Below, one piece after another: positions 25,020-40,000 of a DNA stretch of 64,000 bases. Source of the DNA: Taudactylus pleione (taxonomy: Eukaryota; Chordata; Amphibia; Anura; Myobatrachidae); NCBI GenBank assembly GCA_031769625.1, contig JAUIMM010001250.1:124001-188000 (forward strand), read 5' to 3'. The notes beneath the pieces were generated by a model, which saw only the letters and a list, made by a program, of their open reading frames with translations, made no database searches and had not been told where the DNA came from. Each line of letters starts with the position of its first letter. Position 1 is the stretch's first letter. A program made the position numbers and the translations under genes.

Positions 25020-28000
25020 TGTGTGACGTGTTTTATAAGGTTTCCCCTTGCTGTACATGTGTGATGTGTCTTATAGTGTTTCCCATTGCTGTACATGTGT
25101 GATATGTCTTATAGTGTTTCCCATTGCTGTACATGTGTGATGTGTCTTATAGTGTTTCCCCTTGCTGTACATGTGTGATGTGTCTTATAGTGTTTCCCAT
25201 TGCTGTACACGTGTGATATGTCTTATAGTGTTTCCCATTGCTGTACACGTGTGATATGTCTTATAGTGTTTCCCATTGCTGTACATGTGTGATATGTCTT
25301 ATAGTGTTTCCCATTGCTGTACATGTGTGATGTGTCTTATAGTGTTTCCCCTTGCTGTACATGTGTGATGTGTCTTATAGTGTTTCCCATTGCTGTACAC
25401 GTGTGATATGTCTTATAGTGTTTCCCATTGCTGTACACGTGTGATATGTCTTATAGTGTTTCCCATTGCTGTACATGTGTGATATGTCTTATAGTGTTTC
25501 CCATTGCTGTACATGTGTGATATGTCTTATAGTGTTTCCCATTGCTGTACATGTGTGATATGTCTTATAGTGTTTCCCATTGCTGTACACGTGTGATATG
25601 TCTTATAGTGTTTCCCCTTGCTGTACACGCATGATGTGTTTTATACTGTTTCCCCTTGCTGTACATGTGTGATGTGTCTTATAGTGTTTCCCATTGCTGT
25701 ACACGTGTGATATGTCTTATAGTGTTTCCCATTGCTGTACACGTGTGATATGTCTTATAGTGTTTCCCATTGCTGTACATGTGTGATATGTCTTATAGTG
25801 TTTCCCATTGCTGTACATGTGTGATGTGTCTTATAGTGTTTCCCCTTGCTGTACATGTGTGATGTGTCTTATAGTGTTTCCCATTGCTGTACACGTGTGA
25901 TATGTCTTATAGTGTTTCCCATTGCTGTACACGTGTGATATGTCTTATAGTGTTTCCCATTGCTGTACATGTGTGATATGTCTTATAGTGTTTCCCATTG
26001 CTGTACATGTGTGATATGTCTTATAGTGTTTCCCATTGCTGTACATGTGTGATATGTCTTATAGTGTTTCCCATTGCTGTACACGTGTGATATGTCTTAT
26101 AGTGTTTCCCATTGCTGTACATGTGTGATGTGTCTTATAGTGTTTCCCCTTGCTGTACATGTGTGATGTGTCTTATAGTGTTTCCCCTTGCTGTACATGT
26201 GTGATGTGTCTTATAGTGTTTCCCATTGCTGTACATGTGTGATATGTCTTATAGTGTTTCCCATTGCTGTACATGTGTGATATGTCTTATAGTGTTTCCC
26301 CTTGCTGTACATGTGTGATGTGTCTTATAGTGTTTCCCCTTGCTGTACATGTGTGATGTGTCTTATAGTGTTTCCCATTGCTGTACACGTGTGATATGTC
26401 TTATAGTGTTTCCCATTGCTGTACACGTGTGATATGTCTTATAGTGTTTCCCATTGCTGTACATGTGTGATATGTCTTATAGTGTTTCCCATTGCTGTAC
26501 ATGTGTGATGTGTCTTATAGTGTTTCCCCTTGCTGTACATGTGTGATGTGTCTTATAGTGTTTCCCATTGCTGTACACGTGTGATATGTCTTATAGTGTT
26601 TCCCATTGCTGTACACGTGTGATATGTCTTATAGTGTTTCCCATTGCTGTACATGTGTGATATGTCTTATAGTGTTTCCCATTGCTGTACATGTGTGATA
26701 TGTCTTATAGTGTTTCCCATTGCTGTACATGTGTGATATGTCTTATAGTGTTTCCCATTGCTGTACACGTGTGATATGTCTTATAGTGTTTCCCATTGCT
26801 GTACATGTGTGATGTGTCTTATAGTGTTTCCCCTTGCTGTACATGTGTGATGTGTCTTATAGTGTTTCCCATTGCTGTACATGTGTGATATGTCTTATAG
26901 TGTTTCCCATTGCTGTACATGTGTGATATGTCTTATAGTGTTTCCCATTGCTGTACATGTGTGATATGTCTTATAGTGTTTCCCATTGCTGTACACGTGT
27001 GATATGTCTTATAGTGTTTCCCATTGCTGTACATGTGTGATGTGTCTTATAGTGTTTCCCCTTGCTGTACATGTGTGATGTGTCTTATAGTGTTTCCCAT
27101 TGCTGTACACGTGTGATATGTCTTATAGTGTTTCCCATTGCTGTACACGTGTGATATGTCTTATAGTGTTTCCCATTGCTGTACATGTGTGATATGTCTT
27201 ATAGTGTTTCCCATTGCTGTACATGTGTGATGTGTCTTATAGTGTTTCCCCTTGCTGTACATGTGTGATGTGTCTTATAGTGTTTCCCATTGCTGTACAC
27301 GTGTGATATGTCTTATAGTGTTTCCCATTGCTGTACACGTGTGATATGTCTTATAGTGTTTCCCATTGCTGTACATGTGTGATATGTCTTATAGTGTTTC
27401 CCATTGCTGTACATGTGTGATATGTCTTATAGTGTTTCCCATTGCTGTACATGTGTGATATGTCTTATAGTGTTTCCCATTGCTGTACACGTGTGATATG
27501 TCTTATAGTGTTTCCCATTGCTGTACATGTGTGATGTGTCTTATAGTGTTTCCCCTTGCTGTACATGTGTGATGTGTCTTATAGTGTTTCCCATTGCTGT
27601 ACATGTGTGATATGTCTTATAGTGTTTCCCATTGCTGTACATGTGTGATATGTCTTATAGTGTTTCCCATTGCTGTACATGTGTGATATGTCTTATAGTG
27701 TTTCCCATTGCTGTACATGTGTGATATGTCTTATAGTGTTTCCCATTGCTGTACACGTGTGATATGTCTTATAGTGTTTCCCCTTGCTGTACACGTGTGA
27801 TATGTCTTATAGTGTTTCCCATTGCTGTACATGTGTGATATGTCTTATAGTGTTTCCCATTGCTGTACACGTGTGATATGTCTTATAGTGTTTCCCATTG
27901 CTGTACATGTGTGATATGTCTTATAGTGTTTCCCATTGCTGTACACGTGTGATATGTCTTATAGTGTTTCCCATTGCTGTACATGTGTGATATGTCTTAT

Positions 28001-31000
28001 AGTGTTTCCCATTGCTGTACACGTGTGATATGTCTTATAGTGTTTCCCATTGCTGTACATGTGTGATATGTCTTATAGTGTTTCCCATTGCTGTACATGT
28101 GTGATATGTCTTATAGTGTTTCCCCTTGCTGTACACGTGTGATATGTCTTATAGTGTTTCCCATTGCTGTACATGTGTGATATGTCTTATAGTGTTTGCC
28201 CTTGCTGTACATGTGTGATATGTCTTATAGTGTTTCCCATTGCTGTACATGTGTGATATGTCTTATAGTGTTTCCCCTTTCTGTACACGTGTGATGTGTC
28301 TTATAGTGTTTCCCCTTGCTGTACATGTGTGATGTGTCTTATAGTGTTTCCCCTTGCTGTACACGCATGATGTGTTTTATACTATTTTCCCTTGCTGTAC
28401 ATGTGTGATGTGTCTTATAGTGTTTCCCCTTGCTGTACATGTGTGATATGTCTTATAGTGTTTCCCATTGCTGTACATGTGTGATGTGTCTTATAGTGTT
28501 TGCCCTTGCTGTACATGTGTGATATGTCTTATAGTGTTTCCCCTTGCTGTACATGTGTGATATGTCTTATAGTGTTTCCCATTGCTGTACATGTGTGATG
28601 TGTCTTATAGTGTTTGCCCTTGCTGTACATGTGTGATATGTCTTATAGTGTTTCCCCTTGCTGTACATGTGTGATGTGTCTTATAGTGTTTCCCCTTGCT
28701 GTACACGTGTGATGTGTCTTATAGTGTTTCCCCTTTCTGTACACGTGTGATGTGTCTTATAGTGTTTCCCCTTGCTGTACACGTGTGATATGTCTTATAG
28801 TGTTTCCCATTGCTGTACACGTGTGATATGTCTTATAGTGTTTCCCATTGCTGTACACGTGTGATATGTCTTATAGTGTTTCCCATTGCTGTACACGTGT
28901 GATATGTCTTATAGTGTTTCCCATTGCTGTACATGTGTGATATGTCTTATAGTGTTTCCCCTTGCTGTACACGTGTGATATGTCTTATAGTGTTTCCCAT
29001 TGCTGTACATGTGTGATGTGTCTTATAGTGTTTCACATTGCTGTACATGTGTGATGTGTCTTATAGTGTTTCCCATTGCTGTACATGTGTGATATGTCTT
29101 ATAGTGTTTCCCATTGCTGTACATGTGTGATATGTCTTATAGTGTTTCCCCTTGCTGTACACGTGTGATATGTCTTATAGTGTTTCCCCTTGCTGTACAC
29201 GTGTGATATGTCTTATAGTGTTTCCCCTTGCTGTACACGTGTGATATGTCTTATAGTGTTTCCCATTGCTGTACACGTGTGATGTGTCTTATAGTGTTTC
29301 CCATTGCTGTACATGTGTGATATGTCTTATAGTGTTTCCCATTGCTGTACATGTGTGATATGTCTTATAGTGTTTCCCATTGCTGTACATGTGTGATATG
29401 TCTTATAGTGTTTCCCATTGCTGTACACGTGTGATATGTCTTATAGTGTTTCCCATTGCTGTACACGTGTGATATGTCTTATAGTGTTTCCCATTGCTGT
29501 ACACGTGTGATATGTCTTATAGTGTTTCCCATTGCTGTACACGTGTGATATGTCTTATAGTGTTTCCCATTGCTGTACATGTGTGATATGTCTTATAGTG
29601 TTTCCCATTGCTGTACATGTGTGATATGTCTTATAGTGTTTCCCATTGCTGTACATGTGTGATATGTCTTATAGTGTTTCCCATTGCTGTACATGTGTGA
29701 TATGTCTTATAGTGTTTCCCCTTGCTGTATATGTGTGATATGTCTTATAGTGTTTCCCATTGCTGTACACGTGTGATGTGTCTTATAGTGTTTCCCATTG
29801 CTGTACATGTGTGATATGTCTTATAGTGTTTCCCATTGCTATACACGTGTGATGTGTCTTATAGTGTTTCCCATTGCTGTACATGTGTGATATGTCTTAT
29901 AGTGTTTCCCCTTGCTGTACACGTGTGATATGTCTTATAGTGTTTCCCCTTGCTGTACACGTGTGATATGTCTTATAGTGTTTCCCATTGCTGTACACGT
30001 GTGATGTGTCTTATAGTGTTTCCCATTGCTGTACATGTGTGATATGTCTTATAGTGTTTCCCATTGCTGTACATGTGTGATATGTCTTATAGTGTTTCCC
30101 ATTGCTGTACATGTGTGATATGTCTTATAGTGTTTCCCATTGCTGTACACGTGTGATATGTCTTATAGTGTTTCCCATTGCTGTACACGTGTGATATGTC
30201 TTATAGTGTTTCCCATTGCTATACACGTGTGATATGTCTTATAGTGTTTCCCATTGCTGTACACGTGTGATATGTCTTATAGTGTTTCCCATTGCTGTAC
30301 ATGTGTGATATGTCTTATAGTGTTTCCCATTGCTGTACATGTGTGATATGTCTTATAGTGTTTCCCATTGCTGTACATGTGTGATATGTCTTATAGTGTT
30401 TCCCATTGCTGTACATGTGTGATATGTCTTATAGTGTTTCCCCTTGCTGTACATGTGTGATATGTCTTATAGTGTTTCCCATTGCTGTACACGTGTGATG
30501 TGTCTTATAGTGTTTCCCATTGCTGTACATGTGTGATATGTCTTATAGTGTTTCCCATTGCTGTACATGTGTGATGTGTCTTATAGTGTTTCCCATTGCT
30601 GTACACGTGTGATATGTCTTATAGTGTTTCCCCTTGCTGTACACGTGTGATATGTCTTATAGTGTTTCCCCTTGCTGTACACGTGTGATATGTCTTATAG
30701 TGTTTCCCCTTGCTGTACACGTGTGATGTGTCTTATAGTGTTTCCCATTGCTGTACACGTGTGATATGTCTTATAGTGTTTCCCATTGCTGTACACGTGT
30801 GATGTGTCTTATAGTGTTTCCCATTGCTGTACATGTGTGATATGTCTTATAGTGTTTCCCATTGCTGTACATGTGTGATATGTCTTATAGTGTTTCCCAT
30901 TGCTGTACATGTGTGATATGTCTTATAGTGTTTCCCATTGCTGTACACGTGTGATATGTCTTATAGTGTTTCCCATTGCTGTACACGTGTGATATGTCTT

Positions 31001-34000
31001 ATAGTGTTTCCCATTGCTGTACACGTGTGATATGTCTTATAGTGTTTCCCATTGCTGTACACGTGTGACATGTCTTATAGTGTTTCCCATTGCTGTACAT
31101 GTGTGATATGTCTTATAGTGTTTCCCATTGCTGTACATGTGTGATATGTCTTATAGTGTTTCCCATTGCTGTACATGTGTGATATGTCTTATAGTGTTTC
31201 CCATTGCTGTACATGTGTGATATGTCTTATAGTGTTTCCCCTTGCTGTACACGTGTGATATGTCTTATAGTGTTTCCCATTGCTGTACACGTGTGATGTG
31301 TCTTATAGTGTTTCCCATTGCTGTACATGTGTGATATGTCTTATAGTGTTTCCCATTGCTGTACACGTGTGATGTGTCTTATAGTGTTTCCCATTGCTGT
31401 ACACGTGTGATATGTCTTATAGTGTTTCCCATTGCTGTACATGTGTGATGTGTCTTATAGTGTTTCCCATTGCTGTACACGTGTGATGTGTCTTATAGTG
31501 TTTCCCATTGCTGTACACGTGTGATATGTCTTATAGTGTTTCCCATTGCTGTACATGTGTGATATGTCTTATAGTGTTTCCCCTTGCTGTACATGTGTGA
31601 TATGTCTTATAGTGTTTCCCATTGCTGTACACGTGTGATGTGTCTTATAGTGTTTCCCATTGCTGTACATGTGTGATATGTCTTATACTGTTTCCCATTG
31701 CTGTACATGTGTGATATGTCTTATAGTGTTTCCCCTTGCTGTACACGCATGATGTGTTTTATACTGTTTCCCCTTGCTGTACATGTGTGATATGTCTTAT
31801 AGTGTTTCCCATTGCTGTACACGTGTGATATGTCTTAAAGTGTTTCCCATTGCTGTACACGTGTGATATGTCTTATAGTGTTTCCCATTGCTGTACATGT
31901 GTGATATGTCTTATAGTGTTTCCCATTGCTGTACATGTGTGATGTGTCTTATAGTGTTTCCCCTTGCTGTACACGCATGATGTGTTTTATACTGTTTCCC
32001 ATTGCTGTACATGTGTGATATGTCTTATAGTGTTTCCCATTGCTGTACATGTGTGATGTGTCTTATAGTGTTTCCCATTGCTGTACATGTGTGATATGTC
32101 TTATAGTGTTTCCCCTTGCTGTACATGTGTGATATGTCTTATAGTGTTTCCCATTGCTGTACATGTGTGATATGTCTTATAGTGTTTCCCATTGCTGTAC
32201 ATGTGTGATATGTCTTATAGTGTTTCCCATTGCTGTACACGTGTGATATGTCTTATAGTGTTTCCCATTGCTGTACATGTGTGATATGTCTTATAGTGTT
32301 TCCCATTGCTGTACATGTGTGATGTGTCTTATAGTGTTTCCCCTTGCTGTACACGCATGATGTGTTTTATACTGTTTCCCCTTGCTGTACACGTGTGATA
32401 TGTCTTATAGTGTTTCCCCTTGCTGTACATGTGTGATATGTCTTATAGTGTTTCCCCTTGCTGTACACGTGTGATATGTCTTATAGTGTTTCCCCTTGCT
32501 GTACATGTGTGATATGTCTTATAGTGTTTCCCCTTGCTGTACATGTGTGATATGTCTTATAGTGTTTCCCATTGCTGTACACGTGTGATGTGTCTTATAG
32601 TGTTTCCCATTGCTGTACATGTGTGATATGTCTTAGAGTGTTTCCCCTTGCTGTACATGTGTGATGTGTCTTATAGTGTTTCCCATTGCTGTACATGTGT
32701 GATGTGTCTTATAGTGTTTCCCATTGCTGTACACGTGTGATGTGTCTTATACTGTTTCCCATTGCTGTACATGTGTGATATGTCTTATAGTGTTTCCCCT
32801 TGCTGTACACGCATGATGTGTTTTATACTGTTTCCCCTTGCTGTACATGTGTGATATGTCTTATAGTGTTTCCCATTGCTGTACACGTGTGATATGTCTT
32901 ATAGTGTTTCCCATTGCTGTACACGTGTGATATGTCTTATAGTGTTTCCCATTGCTGTACATGTGTGATATGTCTTATAGTGTTTCCCATTGCTGTACAT
33001 GTGTGATGTGTCTTATAGTGTTTCCCCTTGCTGTACACGCATGATGTGTTTTATACTGTTTCCCATTGCTGTACATGTGTGATATGTCTTATAGTGTTTC
33101 CCATTGCTGTACATGTGTGATGTGTCTTATAGTGTTTCCCATTGCTGTACATGTGTGATATGTCTTATAGTGTTTCCCCTTGCTGTACATGTGTGATATG
33201 TCTTATAGTGTTTCCCATTGCTGTACATGTGTGATATGTCTTATAGTGTTTCCCATTGCTGTACATGTGTGATATGTCTTATAGTGTTTCCCATTGCTGT
33301 ACACGTGTGATATGTCTTATAGTGTTTCCCATTGCTGTACATGTGTGATATGTCTTATAGTGTTTCCCATTGCTGTACATGTGTGATGTGTCTTATAGTG
33401 TTTCCCCTTGCTGTACACGCATGATGTGTTTTATACTGTTTCCCCTTGCTGTACATGTGTGATATGTCTTATAGTGTTTCCCATTGCTGTACATGTGTGA
33501 TATGTCTTATAGTGTTTCCCATTGCTGTACATGTGTGATGTGTCTTATAGTGTTTCCCATTGCTGTACACGTGTGATGTGTCTTATAGTGTTTCCCATTG
33601 CTGTACACGTGTGATATGTCTTATAGTGTTTCCCATTGCTGTACATGTGTGATATGTCTTATAGTGTTTCCCCTTGCTGTACATGTGTGATATGTCTTAT
33701 AGTGTTTCCCATTGCTGTACATGTGTGATATGTCTTATAGTGTTTCCCCTTGCTGTACATGTGTGATATGTCTTATAGTGTTTCCCATTGCTGTACATGT
33801 GTGATATGTCTTATAGTGTTTCCCATTGCTGTACATGTGTGATATGTCTTATAGTGTTTCCCCTTGCTGTACACGTGTGATATGTCTTATAGTGTTTCCC
33901 ATTGCTGTACATGTGTGATATGTCTTATAGTGTTTCCCATTGCTGTACACGTGTGATGTGTCTTATAGTGTTTCCCATTGCTGTACATGTGTGATATGTC

Positions 34001-37000
34001 TTATAGTGTTTCCCATTGCTGTACATGTGTGATATGTCTTATAGTGTTTCCCATTGCTGTACATGTGTGATATGTCTTATAGTGTTTCCCCTTGCTGTAC
34101 ATGTGTGATGTGTCTTATAGTGTTTCCCATTGCTGTACATGTGTGATATGTCTTATAGTGTTTCCCATTGCTGTACATGTGTGATATGTCTTATAGTGTT
34201 TCCCCTTGCTGTACACGTGTGATATGTCTTATAGTGTTTCCCATTGCTGTACACGTGTGATGTGTCTTATAGTGTTTCCCATTGCTGTACACGTGTGATA
34301 TGTCTTATAGTGTTTCCCATTGCTGTACATGTGTGATGTGTCTTATAGTGTTTCCCATTGCTGTACACGTGTGATATGTCTTATAGTGTTTGCCCTTGCT
34401 GTACATGTGTGATATGTCTTATAGTGTTTCCCCTTGCTGTACACGCATGATGTGTTTTATACTGTTTCCCCTTGCTGTACATGTGTGATATGTCTTATAG
34501 TGTTTCCCATTGCTGTACATGTGTGATGTGTCTTATAGTGTTTCCCCTTGCTGTAAACGTGACATGTTTTATACTGTTTCCCCTTGCTGTACATGTGTGA
34601 TGTGTCTTATAGTGTTTCCCATTGCTTTACATGTGTGATGTGTCTTATAGTGTTTCCCCTTGCTGTACACGCATGATGTGTTTTATACTGTTTCCCCTTG
34701 CTGTACATGAGTGATATGTCTTATAGTGTTTCCCATTGCTGTACATGTGTGATGTGTCTTATAGTGTTTCCCCTTGCTGTACATGTGTGATATGTCTTAT
34801 AGTGTTTCCTCTTTCTGTAAACGTGACATGTTTTATACTATTTTCCCTTGCTGTACATGTGTGATGTGTCTTATAGTGTTTCCCCTTGCTGTAAACGTGA
34901 CATGTTTTATACTGTTTCCCCTTGCTGTACATGTGTGATGTGTCTTATAGTGTTTCCCATTGCTGTACATGTGTGATGTGTCTTATAGTGTTTCCCCTTG
35001 CTGTACACGCATGATGTGTTTTATACTGTTTCCCCTTGCTGTACATGTGTGATATGTCTTATAGTGTTTCCCATTGCTGTACATGTGTGATGTGTCTTAT
35101 AGTGTTTCCCCTTGCTGTACATGTGTGATATGTCTTATACTGTTTCCCCTTTCTGTAAACGTGACATGTTTTATACTATTTTCCCTTGCTGTACATGTGT
35201 GATGTGTCTTATAGTGTTTCCCCTTTCTGTACACGCATGATGTGTTTTATACTGTTTCCCCTTGCTGTACATGTGTGATATGTCTTATAGTGTTTCCCAT
35301 TGCTGTACATGTGTGATATGTCTTATAGTGTTTCCCCTTTCTGTAAACGTGACATGTTTTATACTATTTACTATTTTCCCTTGCTGTACATGTGTGATGT
35401 GTCTTATAGTGTTTCCCCTTGCTGTACACGCATGATGTGTTTTATACTGTTTCCCCTTGCTGTACATGTGTGATGTGTTTTATACTGTTTTCCCTTGCTG
35501 TACATGTGTGATATGTCTTATAGTGTTTCCCATTGCTGTACATGTGTGATGTGTCTTATAGTGTTTCCCATTGCTGTACACGTGTGATATGTCTTATAGT
35601 GTTTGCCCTTGCTGTACATGTGTCATATGTCTTATAGTGTTTCCCCTTGCTGTACATGTGTGATATGTCTTATAGTGTTTCCCCTTGCTGTACATGTGTG
35701 ATATGTCTTATAGTGTTTCCCCTTGCTGTACATGTGTGATATGTCTTATAGTGTTTCCTCTTTCTGTAAACGTGACATGTTTTATACTATTTTCCCTTGC
35801 TGTACATGTGTGATGTGTCTTATAGTGTTTCCCCTTGCTGTACACGCATGATGTGTTTTATACTGTTTCCCCTTGCTGTACATGTGTGATATGTCTTATA
35901 GTGTTTCCCATTGCTGTACATGTGTGATGTGTCTTATAGTGTTTCCCATTGCTGTACACGTGTGATATGTCTTATAGTGTTTGCCCTTGCTGTACATGTG
36001 TGATGTGTCTTATAGTGTTTCCCATTGCTGTACATGTGTGATGTGTCTTATAGTGTTTCCCCTTGCTGTACACGCATGATGTGTTTTATACTGTTTCCCC
36101 TTGCTGTACATGTGTGATATGTCTTATAGTGTTTCCCATTGCTGTACACGTGTGATGTGTCTTATAGTGTTTCCCATTGCTGTACATGTGTGATATGTCT
36201 TAGAGTGTTTCCCCTTGCTGTACATGTGTGATGTGTCTTATAGTGTTTCCCATTGCTGTACATGTGTGATGTGTCTTATAGTGTTTCCCATTGCTGTACA
36301 CGTGTGATGTGTCTTATACTGTTTCCCATTGCTGTACATGTGTGATATGTCTTATAGTGTTTCCCCTTGCTGTACACGCATGATGTGTTTTATACTGTTT
36401 CCCCTTGCTGTACATGTGTGATATGTCTTATAGTGTTTCCCATTGCTGTACACGTGTGATATGTCTTATAGTGTTTCCCATTGCTGTACACGTGTGATAT
36501 GTCTTATAGTGTTTCCCATTGCTGTACATGTGTGATATGTCTTATAGTGTTTCCCATTGCTGTACATGTGTGATGTGTCTTATAGTGTTTCCCCTTGCTG
36601 TACACGCATGATGTGTTTTATACTGTTTCCCATTGCTGTACATGTGTGATATGTCTTATAGTGTTTCCCATTGCTGTACATGTGTGATGTGTCTTATAGT
36701 GTTTCCCATTGCTGTACATGTGTGATATGTCTTATAGTGTTTCCCCTTGCTGTACATGTGTGATATGTCTTATAGTGTTTCCCATTGCTGTACATGTGTG
36801 ATATGTCTTATAGTGTTTCCCATTGCTGTACATGTGTGATATGTCTTATAGTGTTTCCCATTGCTGTACACGTGTGATATGTCTTATAGTGTTTCCCATT
36901 GCTGTACATGTGTGATATGTCTTATAGTGTTTCCCATTGCTGTACATGTGTGATGTGTCTTATAGTGTTTCCCCTTGCTGTACACGCATGATGTGTTTTA

Positions 37001-40000
37001 TACTGTTTCCCCTTGCTGTACATGTGTGATATGTCTTATAGTGTTTCCCATTGCTGTACATGTGTGATATGTCTTATAGTGTTTCCCATTGCTGTACATG
37101 TGTGATGTGTCTTATAGTGTTTCCCATTGCTGTACACGTGTGATGTGTCTTATAGTGTTTCCCATTGCTGTACACGTGTGATATGTCTTATAGTGTTTCC
37201 CATTGCTGTACATGTGTGATATGTCTTATAGTGTTTCCCCTTGCTGTACATGTGTGATATGTCTTATAGTGTTTCCCATTGCTGTACATGTGTGATATGT
37301 CTTATAGTGTTTCCCCTTGCTGTACATGTGTGATATGTCTTATAGTGTTTCCCATTGCTGTACATGTGTGATATGTCTTATAGTGTTTCCCATTGCTGTA
37401 CATGTGTGATATGTCTTATAGTGTTTCCCCTTGCTGTACACGTGTGATATGTCTTATAGTGTTTCCCATTGCTGTACATGTGTGATATGTCTTATAGTGT
37501 TTCCCATTGCTGTACACGTGTGATGTGTCTTATAGTGTTTCCCATTGCTGTACATGTGTGATATGTCTTATAGTGTTTCCCATTGCTGTACATGTGTGAT
37601 ATGTCTTATAGTGTTTCCCATTGCTGTACATGTGTGATATGTCTTATAGTGTTTCCCCTTGCTGTACATGTGTGATGTGTCTTATAGTGTTTCCCCTTGC
37701 TGTACATGTGTGATATGTCTTATAGTGTTTCCCATTGCTGTACATGTGTGATATGTCTTATACTGTTTCCCCTTGCTGTACATGTGTGATGTGTCTTATA
37801 GTGTTTCCCCTTGCTGTACATGTGTGATATGTCTTATAGTGTTTCCCCTTGCTGTACATGTGTGATGTTTTATACTATTTTCCCTTGCTGTACATGTGTG
37901 ATGTGTCTTATAGTGTTTCCCATTGCTGTACATGTGTGATGTGTCTTATAGTGTTTCCCCTTGCTGTACACGCATGATGTGTTTTATACTGTTTCCCCTT
38001 TCTGTACATGTGTGATATGTCTTATAGTGTTTCCCATTGCTGTACATGTGTGATGTGTCTTATAGTGTTTCCCATTGCTGTACACGTGTGATATGTCTTA
38101 TAGTGTTTGCCCTTGCTGTACATGTGTGATATGTCTTATAGTGTTTCCCCTTGCTGTACACGCATGATGTGTTTTATACTGTTTCCCCTTGCTGTACATG
38201 TGTGATATGTCTTATAGTGTTTCCCATTGCTGTACATGTGTGATGTGTCTTATAGTGTTTCCCCTTGCTGTAAACGTGACATGTTTTATACTGTTTCCCC
38301 TTGCTGTACATGTGTGATGTGTCTTATAGTGTTTCCCATTGCTGTACATGTGTGATGTGTCTTATAGTGTTTCCCCTTGCTGTACACGCATTATGTGTTT
38401 TATACTGTTTCCCCTTGCTGTACATGAGTGATATGTCTTATAGTGTTTCCCATTGCTGTACATGTGTGATGTGTCTTATAGTGTTTCCCCTTGCTGTACA
38501 TGTGTGATATGTCTTATAGTGTTTCCTCTTTCTGTAAACGTGACATGTTTTATACTATTTTCCCTTGCTGTACATGTGTGATGTGTCTTATAGTGTTTCC
38601 CCTTGCTGTAAACGTGACATGTTTTATACTGTTTCCCCTTGCTGTACATGTGTGATGTGTCTTATAGTGTTTCCCATTGCTGTACATGTGTGATGTGTCT
38701 TATAGTGTTTCCCCTTGCTGTACACGCATGATGTGTTTTATACTGTTTCCCCTTGCTGTACATGTGTGATATGTCTTATAGTGTTTCCCATTGCTGTACA
38801 TGTGTGATGTGTCTTATAGTGTTTCCCCTTGCTGTACATATGTGATATGTCTTATACTGTTTCCCCTTTCTGTAAACGTGACATGTTTTATACTATTTTC
38901 CCTTGCTGTACATGTGTGATGTGTCTTATAGTGTTTCCCCTTTCTGTACACGCATGATGTGTTTTATACTGTTTCCCCTTTCTGTAAACGTGACATGTTT
39001 TATACTATTTACTATTTTCCCTTGCTGTACATGTGTGATGTGTCTTATAGTGTTTCCCCTTGCTGTACACGCATGATGTGTTTTATACTGTTTCCCCTTG
39101 CTGTACATGTGTGATGTGTTTTATACTGTTTTCCCTTGCTGTACATGTGTGATATGTCTTATAGTGTTTCCCATTGCTGTACATGTGTGATGTGTCTTAT
39201 AGTGTTTCCCATTGCTGTACACGTGTGATATGTCTTATAGTGTTTGCCCTTGCTGTACATGTGTCATATGTCTTATAGTGTTTCCCCTTGCTGTACATGT
39301 GTGATATGTCTTATAGTGTTTCCCCTTGCTGTACATGTGTGATATGTCTTATAGTGTTTCCCCTTGCTGTACATGTGTGATATGTCTTATAGTGTTTCCT
39401 CTTTCTGTAAACGTGACATGTTTTATACTATTTTCCCTTGCTGTACATGTGTGATGTGTCTTATAGTGTTTCCCCTTGCTGTACACGCATGATGTGTTTT
39501 ATACTGTTTCCCCTTGCTGTACATGTGTGATATGTCTTATAGTGTTTCCCATTGCTGTACATGTGTGATGTGTCTTATAGTGTTTCCCATTGCTGTACAC
39601 GTGTGATATGTCTTATAGTGTTTGCCCTTGCTGTACATGTGTGATGTGTCTTATAGTGTTTCCCATTGCTGTACATGTGTGATGTGTCTTATAGTGTTTC
39701 CCCTTGCTGTACACGCATGATGTGTTTTATACTGTTTCCCCTTGCTGTACATGTGTGATATGTCTTATAGTGTTTCCCATTGCTGTACACGTGTGATATG
39801 TCTTATAGTGTTTCCCATTGCTGTACATGTGTGATATGTCTTATAGTGTTTCCCATTGCTGTACATGTGTGATGTGTCTTATAGTGTTTCCCCTTGCTGT
39901 ACACGCATGATGTGTTTTATACTGTTTCCCCTTGCTGTACATGTGTGATATGTCTTATAGTGTTTCCCATTGCTGTACACGTGTGATATGTCTTATAGTG